From: Rhizobium lentis
Lineage (GTDB): Bacteria > Pseudomonadota > Alphaproteobacteria > Rhizobiales > Rhizobiaceae
Direction: 5' to 3'
Assembly: GCF_014200175.1 (NCBI RefSeq)
Contig: NZ_JACHBD010000009.1
Coordinates: 186,001-250,000 of the forward strand
Length of the DNA: 64,000 nt
The notes below the pieces were generated by a model. That model saw nothing but the letters and a program-made list of their open reading frames with translations, searched no databases and was not told where the DNA came from. The position numbers and the translations under genes are program-made. Every line of letters begins with the position of its first letter. The first letter of the stretch is position 1. This document shows, one piece after another, positions 24,632 through 33,628 of this stretch.

Positions 24632-25066
24632 CTAGCGAAAGAACGCACGAAGCTGAGCGAAAAACCCGCTTGGTCTGGGATCTGCGATCCTTCGCACGCG
24701 GCGAGCGACTGCTGAGGCGCTGACGCTTTCACCAAAATGACAGAAGCAGACAAGCTCGTGCAACTGTTCGTCGCTGAGTTCGAAGAACCGTTTGGCTTCT
24801 CCATAGCTGTCATTTTCCATTCCGGCCGCCCGCAGAATGGCATCAGCGAACGCAACGGAGATCGGGGTGTCGTCACCCCGCAGGGCAAGCCGATCTGCGA
24901 TCGGCTGATACTCGGTCTCGTGAAGCGTCTTCAAAAACGGTCTGGGGCTGCGTTCGAGACATTCGGCCCAGCGTTCAATGCGTTCGCGCCGTGTCAGTTC
25001 AAGGGGCTTTATGCTCGTGCTGATCTTCGCAACTGTTTTCAGCTGCTCCAGTGCATACTGTTCCAT
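24632..25066 (-). CDS. Conserved-looking hypothetical protein, 144 aa
   Basis: A 144-residue soluble protein, rich in charged residues and predicted mostly helical, ending in a basic tail (RPSGFFAQLRAFFR). A strong ribosome site (AGGAGG, 5 bp before the ATG) and balanced composition argue that it is a real gene. It contains a short Cys/His run, LVCFCHFGE, near residue 105, too small to name as a metal site. No family was recognised. It stands alone, with about 165 bp of empty sequence before it and 600 bp beyond its start. Confidence 0.65.
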   Translation of the reverse strand: MEQYALEQLKTVAKISTSIKPLELTRRERIERWAECLERSPRPFLKTLHETEYQPIADRLALRGDDTPISVAFADAILRAAGMENDSYGEAKRFFELSDEQLHELVCFCHFGESVSASAVARRVRRIADPRPSGFFAQLRAFFR

Positions 25067-25680
25067 TCCGGCCTCCTATCCTCGGAAAAATAGACGGTCC
25101 GCTCCCAAAAACAGCGTGGCTCAGGACGCAGCCGATGTCCAATCACGATTGGAAACGGCGTCTGCCGCTGGCCGAACAGATCTGATTGCCGGAAGAGATG
25201 ATGACTTTGCCGATTGTCGTCTTGAGGGGCACCCGTGTCGTTTTTTCGGGCTCTGTTTTTCGTCAGGCATGTTTTTCTTGTCACGTTCACGGCGCTGCCG
25301 CGCAAGCGAGCGACATGAAGTATGGCAGGCAGCCGCCGGCGCGCCGCCACGGTGGTAAAGGACTGAAATCCTCGGGAACGACCGGACAGTTATCCGGAAA
25401 GATATCCAGATGGATCGAAAGGAGGTTCTGTAGCCCTAAATGAGCTCTTTTCGCAGCAGATCTACGGATTGCGGCGGGCGATGACGAGAGCGGCACGACA
25501 GGCCAGCCCTATCGTATTCACTCTCTCCTCAATCCAGTCTGTCCCCGCCTATCTGCGAAATTCGAACATCGCCCGATGCGGCGTGTAAATACCGGACTGC
25601 AGAGGAGGCAGGCCGGAGGAAGGCATTGCCATCGGCTGCATCGGCTGCAGATCGAGGCACTCAACAAATGGGAGGAATCC
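25067..25680. other. 614-bp non-coding gap
   Basis: No convincing gene is visible; the short open frames lack ribosome sites or coding character. It must hold the promoters of the 144-aa protein (left) and of the formaldehyde dehydrogenase (right). An AAAGGAGG at about 25418-25426 is followed by no credible reading frame and may be a remnant. Confidence 0.5.
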
Positions 25681-26871
25681 ATGAGCAAGAATAGAGGCGT
25701 CGTCTATCTGAGGCCGGGCAAGGTCGAAGTTCGCGACATCGACGACCCGAAGCTGGAAGCGCCCGACGGCCGCCGCATCGAACACGGCGTCATTCTGAAA
25801 GTGATCTCGACCAACATCTGCGGCTCCGACCAGCACATGGTCCGCGGCCGCACGACGGCGATGCCGGGTTTGGTCCTCGGTCACGAAATCACCGGCGAGA
25901 TCATCGAGAAAGGGATCGATGTCGAGATGCTCGACATCGGCGATATCGTCTCGGTACCCTTCAATGTCGCTTGCGGCCGTTGCCGCTGCTGCAAATCCCA
26001 GGACACCGGCGTCTGCCTGACCGTAAACCCGGCCCGCGCCGGTGGTGCTTACGGCTATGTCGACATGGGCGGCTGGATCGGCGGCCAGGCACGCTATGTC
26101 ACGATCCCCTATGCCGATTTCAACCTGCTGAAAATCCCGGATCGCGACAAGGCAATGGCGAAGATCCGCGATCTCACCATGCTCTCCGATATTCTGCCGA
26201 CCGGCTTTCATGGCGCAGTGCGCGCCGGCGTCGGCGTCGGCTCGACCGTCTACATCGCCGGCGCCGGCCCCGTCGGTCTTGCGGCTGCGGCTTCGGCTCG
26301 TATCCTCGGCGCCGCCGTCGTCATGATCGGTGATTTCAACAAGGACCGCCTGGCGCATGCGGCCAAGGTCGGTTTCGAACCGATCGACCTCTCCAAGAGC
26401 GATCGTCTCGGCGACATGATCGCTGAGGTCGTCGGCAGCAACGAGGTGGACAGCGCCATTGACGCCGTCGGCTTCGAGGCGCGCGGCCATTCGGGCGGCG
26501 AACAGCCGGCGATCGTACTCAACCAGATGATGGAAATCACCCGCGCCGCAGGCTCGATCGGCATTCCCGGCCTCTACGTCACCGAGGATCCGGGCGCCGT
26601 CGACAACGCCGCCAAACACGGTAATCTCTCGCTTCGCTTCGGCCTCGGCTGGGCCAAGGCGCAATCCTTCCACACCGGCCAGACGCCGGTGCTCAAATAT
26701 AATCGCCAGCTCATGCAGGCGATCCTCCATGACCGCTTGCCGATTGCCGACATCGTCAACGCCAAGGTCATCCCGCTCGACGAAGCCGTCCAGGGATATG
26801 AGAGCTTCGACCACGGCGCGGCGACAAAATTTGTTCTCGACCCGCATGGAGAGGTCGCGAAAGCCGCCTGA
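25681..26871 (+). CDS. fdhA: Glutathione-independent formaldehyde dehydrogenase
   Basis: A 396-residue zinc-dependent medium-chain dehydrogenase. The catalytic zinc ligands lie in NICGSDQH (near residue 46) and GLVLGHEITGE (near 67); the structural zinc loop has four Cys in ACGRCRCCKSQDTGVC (residues 97-112). The NAD-binding motif is AGAGPVGLAAAASA near residue 195. It oxidises formaldehyde to formate without glutathione. The start at 25681 follows GGGAGGA. The gene is 3 kb from the carnitine island, whose product glycine betaine releases one-carbon units on demethylation, so a supporting detoxification role is plausible. Confidence 0.92.
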   Translation: MSKNRGVVYLRPGKVEVRDIDDPKLEAPDGRRIEHGVILKVISTNICGSDQHMVRGRTTAMPGLVLGHEITGEIIEKGIDVEMLDIGDIVSVPFNVACGRCRCCKSQDTGVCLTVNPARAGGAYGYVDMGGWIGGQARYVTIPYADFNLLKIPDRDKAMAKIRDLTMLSDILPTGFHGAVRAGVGVGSTVYIAGAGPVGLAAAASARILGAAVVMIGDFNKDRLAHAAKVGFEPIDLSKSDRLGDMIAEVVGSNEVDSAIDAVGFEARGHSGGEQPAIVLNQMMEITRAAGSIGIPGLYVTEDPGAVDNAAKHGNLSLRFGLGWAKAQSFHTGQTPVLKYNRQLMQAILHDRLPIADIVNAKVIPLDEAVQGYESFDHGAATKFVLDPHGEVAKAA

Positions 26872-26924
26872 CGAGAAAAGCTTATCGTGCAAGAGTGTGC
26901 CGCAGCGCGGTTTTACTCAAAACG

Positions 26925-26951
26925 GAGATGGCCGGACGAACCGGCCATCTC
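26925..26951 (-). terminator. Intrinsic terminator hairpin between convergent genes
   Basis: A perfect 11-bp stem (GAGATGGCCGG / CCGGCCATCTC) with a 5-base loop. On the minus strand it is followed by CGTTTTGAG, a short T-run, so it best serves the binding-protein gene ending at 26982. It may also stop transcription from the dehydrogenase gene. Confidence 0.75.
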
Positions 26952-26981
26952 GCAGCAGTCACACGAAAATCCTGTTGCCGG

Positions 26982-27785
26982 CTACTGGATGCTGAACGGG
27001 AAATACTTGGCATTGATCATGTCATAAGTCCCGTCTTCCTTAATCGTCTTCAACGCCTCGTTCAGGCGTGCAAGGCGCTCCTTGTCGTCCAGACGCACCG
27101 CAATCCCGGCACCTTCGCCAAAAAAAGTAACGTCGACCAGATCCGGCCCTTTGAACGCGCAGCAGGTTCCCGCCTTCGTATTGGCGATCCAGTCGTAAAT
27201 GGCGAGCTTATCCTCCAGGATAATGTCGACGCGCCCATCCGACAGGCCTTTGTACAATTCCGGCGACGACCGGAATACCGTCTTTTTCATGTCGGGATAG
27301 AAATGGTTGGCATAAGATTCCTGCGCCGTTGACGAGGTCACCCCGAGTTTTTTGCCATTGAGGGCGGCGGGACTGACGTCAGTGATCGGCGAATCCTTCC
27401 GCGCAATGAACACTGATGGGCTGTTGTAGTATTTCTCGGTAAAAGCGACCTTCTGGCGCCGCTCCAGGCTCATCGACATGGATGAAATGATCGCGTCGTA
27501 TTTTTCGGCAATGAGATCGGGGATCATGTCGTCCCACTTCTCGATGATGAATTGGCATTCGAACTTGCCGGTCTCGCAGAGGGCATTGGCAATGTCGATG
27601 TCGAAACCCTGAAGTTTGTTATTCGCATCGAGATAGTTGAAGGGCGGAAACGCACCTTCGACGGCAATTCTCATCGGCATTCGCTCTTGCGCGGCCACCG
27701 GCAGCGGCGAAAACGCCAAAACGACACTCACCCCGCCTACCATCAGCGCGCCGCGCAATAAAGTCTGAATGGATATCAGCAACAT
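26982..27785 (-). CDS. Orphan amino-acid-type substrate-binding protein (SBP_bac_3)
   Basis: A 267-residue periplasmic binding protein from the ATG at 27785, with AGGGGG eight bases upstream; the longer open frame lacks support. The N-terminal signal peptide ends near AAQE. The family-3 fold is clear (AVEGAFPPFNYLDANNKLQGFDID; MSMSLERRQKVAFTEKYYNSP). It most resembles lysine/arginine/ornithine-type binding proteins. No permease or ATPase is adjacent. It is divergent from a c-di-GMP enzyme with a periplasmic sensor domain, so it may serve transport elsewhere or a sensing role. Confidence 0.88.
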   Translation of the reverse strand: MLLISIQTLLRGALMVGGVSVVLAFSPLPVAAQERMPMRIAVEGAFPPFNYLDANNKLQGFDIDIANALCETGKFECQFIIEKWDDMIPDLIAEKYDAIISSMSMSLERRQKVAFTEKYYNSPSVFIARKDSPITDVSPAALNGKKLGVTSSTAQESYANHFYPDMKKTVFRSSPELYKGLSDGRVDIILEDKLAIYDWIANTKAGTCCAFKGPDLVDVTFFGEGAGIAVRLDDKERLARLNEALKTIKEDGTYDMINAKYFPFSIQ

Positions 27786-27909
27786 CGCCGGAACCCCCTG
27801 GGCGTGATCGATCTCGCCCCATAGTGCGCCGCAGCCTTTAATTCTACGTGAACGCTTATTTGTTAGCGTTGACGAATGCGCCCGTATCGAGGGGTTCAGG
27901 GGTCCAGGC

Positions 27910-30282
27910 TTGCACATCGTCGTTCCATCCAGCTCCAACACGTTTCAGAAATCCTGGATCGCCTCGGGAAGAATTCTCTTTCTGATCGCCATCAGCGGGC
28001 TCGGAGCGATTGGACTCGTCGTGCTATCGGCGCTCTGGGCTGGAGCCGAAAGCGACGCTGCGGCCCTTGATCGCCAGCGTCAGCTGGTGAATGCGCGCCT
28101 GCGCGAACAGGTCGATCAGGTCGCCCATGTCATCGGTCAGTTCGGCAACGGCTATCTCGCCCGCGTTTATCCCGCGTCCCGTTCGGCAGGTGTTTCCTCC
28201 GGCCTCGATGCGGTTCTGACCGGGGCGGCCGGCAGCGCAATCAGCGAAACCGCAATGTCCGCCTTCGGATATGATCAGGCTTTTGTCGTCGACGAGAAGG
28301 CTCAGCTGAGCATGCTGACCGACGCGGCAACGGAAAAACGCTATCGCTGGATGAAGCCTCTGTTTTTGCCGCTCCTCAGGGATAGCCGTCTTACGGCACG
28401 CCACAGTCCGACTTTTAGCGACCGAATGCCATCCTCGCTGGAAAGCCGTCGGGCGAGCGCGGTTCGCCCCAACCATGCGCTGGCCAATCTGATGCGGTTG
28501 GAAGGCCGGCCGACGATCGTCGGCATCGTCGCCATCAACGAAGCTCCCGATGGACAGCCGCAGCCGAAGCGGCAATTCCTGATCGTCGTACGGTTTCTCG
28601 ATGGCGCGGCCCTCGACGAGTTGAGCCGGCAGCAGGGCCTCAACGGCGCGCGCTTTGCCCGCACGGCCGATGCCGACGAAAATGAGGTCGCGTTCCAAAT
28701 CGACGCGACGGCAAATGGTGAACCGATCGGCTTCATCGTATGGCGACCCGATCTTCCAGGTTCGCGGGTGATCGGCCGATTGATGCCGGCGCTTTCGATT
28801 GCCGCCCTGGTGATCGCCGTGCTGTTCTCGGTGCTGCTTGTGCGGCTGCGGAGCAGTCTCGGCGAATTGAAGAGAAGCGAGCTGCATGCAAGGCAGCTTG
28901 CCTTACATGACGTGCTGACCGATCTTCCCAACCGCGCCCTGTTCGCCATACGGTTCGAGGAGTGCCTGACCCATATGCGGCATTCGACCGAGCGCTCGGC
29001 CGTAGCACTTCTCGACCTCGACCGCTTCAAAGCGGTGAACGACACGTTCGGCCATGCCGCCGGTGATGAACTCATCAGGATGGCCGCCGAGCGGATCCGT
29101 TCGGTCCTTCGTCCTGATGATACGCTCGCCCGGCTCGGAGGCGACGAATTTGCCCTGCTTCTGCGGGACATCAAGGATGACGATCAAATCCTGCTGTCCA
29201 TATGCGACGCGATCGTTGCCGAACTTGGCAGGCCCTTCCCTCTTTTGAGGGGCGAAGCGGTCGCCCGCGTCGGCGGCTCAATCGGTGTCACCATCGTGCC
29301 GGATGCCGGGCGAAATGCCGATGACGTCATGCGGTATGCCGACGTCGCACTTTACGAGGCAAAGATGGGTGGGAGAGGCCAGTGGCGCGTCTATTCCCCG
29401 TCCATGGACGGCGGCAGAAATGCGCGCGACATTCTCAAGAACGAATTGCGCGAAGTTCTGGCCAAAGGCACGGCCCCCTCCGCTGGCAATCCCCAACCCG
29501 GCCCGGACGGCAGCAAGCCGGATTTCGGATCGCTTGAGGTCTATTACCAGACGGTGCATCGCGCCGAGGGCGGATATTCGGCTTCCGGCGCGGAGGCTCT
29601 CGTGCGCTGGCGTCACAGTCAGCGCGGACTGCTGACCCCTGCGAGCTTCATCCCCGCAGCCGAAGAGGGCGGCCTCATCGACGCCCTCGGGTTCTGGGTC
29701 TTGCGCGAATCCTGCAGGGCCGCCTGCACATGGCCTGAAGACATCTTCGTGGCGGTCAACGTGTCGCCGGCCCAGCTGAGAAGACCAAATTTCGCCGAGG
29801 AAGTCTTCGCCGTGCTCGAAGAGACCGGCCTGCCAGCATCCCGCCTCGAGCTCGAGCTCACCGAGTCCTCGCTCATCGAGGATAATTCGGATGTCTATAC
29901 GGTACTGAAATCACTTCGCAGCCGGGGCATTCAAATTTCCCTCGATGATTTCGGGACCGGCTTCTCATGTCTCAGCCATCTGGTGCGTTTCGACATCGAT
30001 CGCATCAAGATCGATCGTTCCTTCGTCTCGCAGCTCGGCGCGAAAGCCAACGGCGCGGCCATCATCGGCGCGATCGTCACCCTCAGCCGCAATCTCGGCA
30101 TCTCTACGACGGCAGAAGGGGTTGAAACCGAATATCAACGCGACTTTCTGACCGCACTCGGCTGCACCGATCTCCAAGGCTATTTCTTCTCCAAACCGGT
30201 TCCTCTCCGCGAACTCGACGGCTTCGCCAAATCGGACAGCGGCGCCGGCTCACGGACGATCACTTCGGGAGCCATTGCCTAA
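27910..30282 (+). CDS. CHASE4-GGDEF-EAL bifunctional c-di-GMP enzyme
   Basis: A 790-residue inner-membrane protein. TM1 is near residues 22-44 (ILFLIAISGLGAIGLVVLSA), a periplasmic CHASE4-like sensor follows to about 290, and TM2 is near 293-312. The GGDEF domain keeps an intact active site (RLGGDEFALL, near 408) and the EAL domain has EALVRW (near 563) and the later LDDFGTGFS. Both diguanylate cyclase and phosphodiesterase activity are possible. The start is a TTG at 27910; no nearby in-frame ATG exists, so the exact N-terminus is uncertain. It is divergent from the orphan binding protein, 124 bp away. Confidence 0.92.
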   Translation: MHIVVPSSSNTFQKSWIASGRILFLIAISGLGAIGLVVLSALWAGAESDAAALDRQRQLVNARLREQVDQVAHVIGQFGNGYLARVYPASRSAGVSSGLDAVLTGAAGSAISETAMSAFGYDQAFVVDEKAQLSMLTDAATEKRYRWMKPLFLPLLRDSRLTARHSPTFSDRMPSSLESRRASAVRPNHALANLMRLEGRPTIVGIVAINEAPDGQPQPKRQFLIVVRFLDGAALDELSRQQGLNGARFARTADADENEVAFQIDATANGEPIGFIVWRPDLPGSRVIGRLMPALSIAALVIAVLFSVLLVRLRSSLGELKRSELHARQLALHDVLTDLPNRALFAIRFEECLTHMRHSTERSAVALLDLDRFKAVNDTFGHAAGDELIRMAAERIRSVLRPDDTLARLGGDEFALLLRDIKDDDQILLSICDAIVAELGRPFPLLRGEAVARVGGSIGVTIVPDAGRNADDVMRYADVALYEAKMGGRGQWRVYSPSMDGGRNARDILKNELREVLAKGTAPSAGNPQPGPDGSKPDFGSLEVYYQTVHRAEGGYSASGAEALVRWRHSQRGLLTPASFIPAAEEGGLIDALGFWVLRESCRAACTWPEDIFVAVNVSPAQLRRPNFAEEVFAVLEETGLPASRLELELTESSLIEDNSDVYTVLKSLRSRGIQISLDDFGTGFSCLSHLVRFDIDRIKIDRSFVSQLGAKANGAAIIGAIVTLSRNLGISTTAEGVETEYQRDFLTALGCTDLQGYFFSKPVPLRELDGFAKSDSGAGSRTITSGAIA

Positions 30283-30284
30283 CT

Positions 30285-30345
30285 AAAGCGCGTCTCAGAT
30301 CCTTCTTACGCAAAACCGCTGCCCCGTTTTGCACGACATGCTTGA
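30285..30345. repeat. Rhizobial-type palindromic extragenic element
   Basis: The segment contains GCAAAAC (30310-30316) and GTTTTGC (30326-30332) around CGCTGCCCC, flanked by AAAGCGCGTC on the left and ACGACATGC on the right. This layout resembles a short palindromic element scattered between genes in Rhizobium. Only one clear copy was seen here; the identification is from memory of the general pattern. Confidence 0.45.
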
Positions 30346-30421
30346 GAGCCTTTGATCTTCCACCACTCGGGAACTTTCGTTCCGGGCAGCGGTTGACGCC
30401 CGAAGATGAAAGGAGGATCTG

Positions 30422-31006
30422 ATGGGCGGGATCGGCGAATGGCGGCACCTTTGCGTCGACATGCAGCGCATGTTTGCCGAAGACACCCCATGGCACGTGC
30501 CCTGGATGGTTCGGATCTCTCCACAGATCGAGGAGCTAGCCGGCCGGCATCCGTCCCGGACGATTTTTACCCGATTCGTGCCTCCCCAGCATCCGGATGC
30601 GATGCCGGGAAAATGGCGCGACTATTACCAGAAATGGTGGATGATGACGGGCGAGCACCTCCCGCCCGAGCTCATCGATCTGGCTTCCTCGCTGCCCTCG
30701 CTCGTTCCGCCGGCGCGATACTTCGACAAACGCACCTATTCGCCCTGGATCGACGGCCGCCTCCATGCGATTCTTCAGTCGGAGGCGGTCGACACCCTTG
30801 TGATCACCGGCGGGGAAACGGATGTCTGCGTGCTCGCCACGACGCTTGGCGCCATCGATCTTGCCTATCGCGTCATCGTGCTGAAGGACGCCGTCTGCAG
30901 CAGCGCCGACGACACTTATGACGCGTCGCTGGAACTGCTGCACGATCGATTTTCCGTCCAGCTGGAACTCATGGAGACGCAAGAGTTCTTGAGCGGCCTC
31001 GGCTGA
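30422..31006 (+). CDS. Isochorismatase-family cysteine hydrolase
   Basis: A 194-residue hydrolase. The catalytic triad of the family is visible: Asp in HLCVDMQRMF (residue 14), Lys in DKRTYSPW (near 103) and Cys in ITGGETDVCVLAT (near 137). Family members hydrolyse nicotinamide, carbamoyl or isochorismate-type substrates. The ribosome site GGAGG is 6 bp before the ATG. It stands alone between the GGDEF-EAL gene and a non-coding stretch. No substrate can be named. Confidence 0.88.
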   Translation: MGGIGEWRHLCVDMQRMFAEDTPWHVPWMVRISPQIEELAGRHPSRTIFTRFVPPQHPDAMPGKWRDYYQKWWMMTGEHLPPELIDLASSLPSLVPPARYFDKRTYSPWIDGRLHAILQSEAVDTLVITGGETDVCVLATTLGAIDLAYRVIVLKDAVCSSADDTYDASLELLHDRFSVQLELMETQEFLSGLG

Positions 31007-31549
31007 GAAGCTCTTTCGAGCAGAAGCCCTTGGCGAATTTAATGGATATGCGTCGTCGCGACGAAAGCTGGCTTCAAGACAATATCGGCCTGTTCAGCCG
31101 AACTGCCTGCGCGAAATACGATCGCGGCGACGTCGCATGCGATGGGGTATCGGAATTCATGCAGCCGACGTTGTCGCATGACGAGGGCGCGCAGCCGCGA
31201 TTTGCCGTCACCCGTCTGACGGATGGGAGCTCGTACCACCATAAGCACGGCGCCCGTCGGGCGCCGACAAGGGTTTAGGTCACCAACAAGCGGGCAACGC
31301 CGGCGAGCGTGTGGCGCCCAGCCCAGCCACATAGGTCAAGCTTCCCGCGATCTTCGCAAGAACTGTTTTCGCAAGAAGATCATGATTGATGTCATCACGC
31401 GCGGATCCCGCAACCGCCAGTCCTCTGGCCTCCGAGGAGCCTTCCGTTCGATATGTCGTGATAACCGCCTATTTCAATCCATCCTTCCTGGAATCCACCC
31501 ACAGGCGGCGCTCTTGATCGTAGGGCAGGATGAGATGGGCCAGTTGCTT
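31007..31549. other. 543-bp gap without a supported gene
   Basis: Only short, unsupported open frames occur. A strong G+C hairpin lies at 31248-31266 (CGGCGCCC, three-base loop, GGGCGCCG), without a clear T-run; it could act as a transcription stop for the hydrolase gene. Nothing else was recognised. Confidence 0.45.
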
Positions 31550-31876
31550 CTAGCGGTTCTTCTGCGGATATTGACTACCGGTTCGCACCTCGGCTTCGGC
31601 CTCCTCCATAGCGGCGCTGAACAGCTGGAGGGCGAACTCCTTTGCGGCCTTTTCGTCGTCTGCACATAGCTTCAACGGCGCGCACTTCTCCTTCAGATTT
31701 CGAATGAGCTTTCGGCGAAGCCTGAAAACGAGATGCGAATCCGTTTTTGCGAGAAGCTCCTGCAGGCAGGTGACGGCAACCACTTCGAACATCAAAAGCC
31801 TGCCTTCGACTTCGCCTTGCGAAGGAATGGGAAAACGCTCACCGCCCCGCTTTAAATCTCGCTCTGTCGAAAGCAT
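31550..31876 (-). CDS. Small hypothetical protein, 108 aa
   Basis: A 108-residue protein, started at the ATG at 31876 because GGAGG lies 5 bp upstream; the frame opens further up without support. It is predicted helical and charged (LLMFEVVAVTCLQELLAKTD; EFALQLFSAAMEEAEAEV) with no membrane segment. No family was recognised. About 109 bp upstream is a TTGA-N6-TCAA palindrome of the FNR/FixK type, so low-oxygen control is possible. It is separated from other genes on both sides. Confidence 0.6.
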   Translation of the reverse strand: MLSTERDLKRGGERFPIPSQGEVEGRLLMFEVVAVTCLQELLAKTDSHLVFRLRRKLIRNLKEKCAPLKLCADDEKAAKEFALQLFSAAMEEAEAEVRTGSQYPQKNR

Positions 31877-31984
31877 CTTTGCCTCCAAACCGATGATAGA
31901 CCTCCGCTCGCTGAAATTCCATATCGCAAGTCCGCGGCCACTCTTGTGTGAAGAGCAGCTTGCAAGGTGTAAGTCGGTCTCGCT

Positions 31985-31998
31985 TTGACGAAGGTCAA
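31985..31998. promoter_or_regulatory. FNR/FixK-like box
   Basis: TTGACGAAGGTCAA fits the TTGA-N6-TCAA anaerobox exactly and is a 5-bp perfect inverted repeat. It lies upstream of the 108-aa protein on the minus strand. The expected -10 at the proper distance is weak. The rest of 31877-32228 (352 bp) holds nothing else that was recognised. Confidence 0.4.
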
Positions 31999-32228
31999 GC
32001 AAGCCTCGGCTGTTCGGCCCACGAACCGGGAAGAGCTCTAGGACGCATCGACATTCATCGAAGCCGGATCATCGCGATTGCTGCCTGTCCTGCTGTCGCA
32101 TTGAGGCTTCGGGTGCGATGTTCACGAAACGGCTTCGGAACTGCCGCCTCCCGGATGGCATTTTCGAGACCGCGGAGGCCATGTGCTATTTTATCGCCAG
32201 GCCTTCAGACCGGCAGGACGCCAAAAAT

Positions 32229-33296
<1,068 letters not shown>

Positions 33297-33418
33297 ATGC
33301 CTCCCAATCGCTTTCCGGCCACCCCAGGGGTGGTCCCAAGGGATATGCGTCGCTTGACAATATCCACGGCATTGGGCTCGAGGCAATCGTTGCCCGAGAG
33401 ACCGTGAGACCTCCTCCG

Positions 33419-33430
33419 TGAAACGTTTCA
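33419..33430. promoter_or_regulatory. LacI-type operator, left copy
   Basis: TGAAACGTTTCA is a perfect 12-bp palindrome with the central CG of LacI-family sites. An identical copy occurs at 33507-33518, 88 bp away centre to centre. It lies 123 bp upstream of the ATPase gene. The regulator is probably the LacI protein encoded at 37379-38416. Confidence 0.7.
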
Positions 33431-33437
33431 TTTCTTA

Positions 33438-33465
33438 TTGACTTTTGCCGCTTGCCGTCTAATGC
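33438..33465 (+). promoter_or_regulatory. Candidate sigma-70 promoter for the sugar transporter operon
   Basis: TTGACT (33438-33443) and TAATGC (33460-33465) are separated by 16 bp. The -35 is good and the -10 moderate. It lies between the two identical LacI-type palindromes, as expected for a repressed promoter. Confidence 0.4.
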
Positions 33466-33506
33466 TCGATGGTGAGACCGAGAGGAGCGGTTTCAAGCAA
33501 GAATTA

Positions 33507-33518
33507 TGAAACGTTTCA
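33507..33518. promoter_or_regulatory. LacI-type operator, right copy
   Basis: A second TGAAACGTTTCA, identical to the one at 33419-33430. It is 110 bp before the binding-protein ATG, downstream of the candidate promoter, where a bound repressor would block elongation or form a loop with the left copy. Confidence 0.7.
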
Positions 33519-33628
33519 TTTTCTTGTTTACCAGATAGTTCTGCACGAGACCAGTCCCAAAAATCGGACCGGAACCAGTTCGGCAAGACCGGCTGGCGGC
33601 AGCCCAACGAAGCGTGGAGGAGGAAGAC

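Noticed and set aside
25186..25443. 85-codon open frame in the gap before the formaldehyde dehydrogenase gene
   Set aside because: No ribosome site, odd composition and no family resemblance.
25549..26892. A 447-codon open frame antisense to the formaldehyde dehydrogenase gene
   Set aside because: Lies wholly opposite a well-supported enzyme gene and shows no protein-like features.
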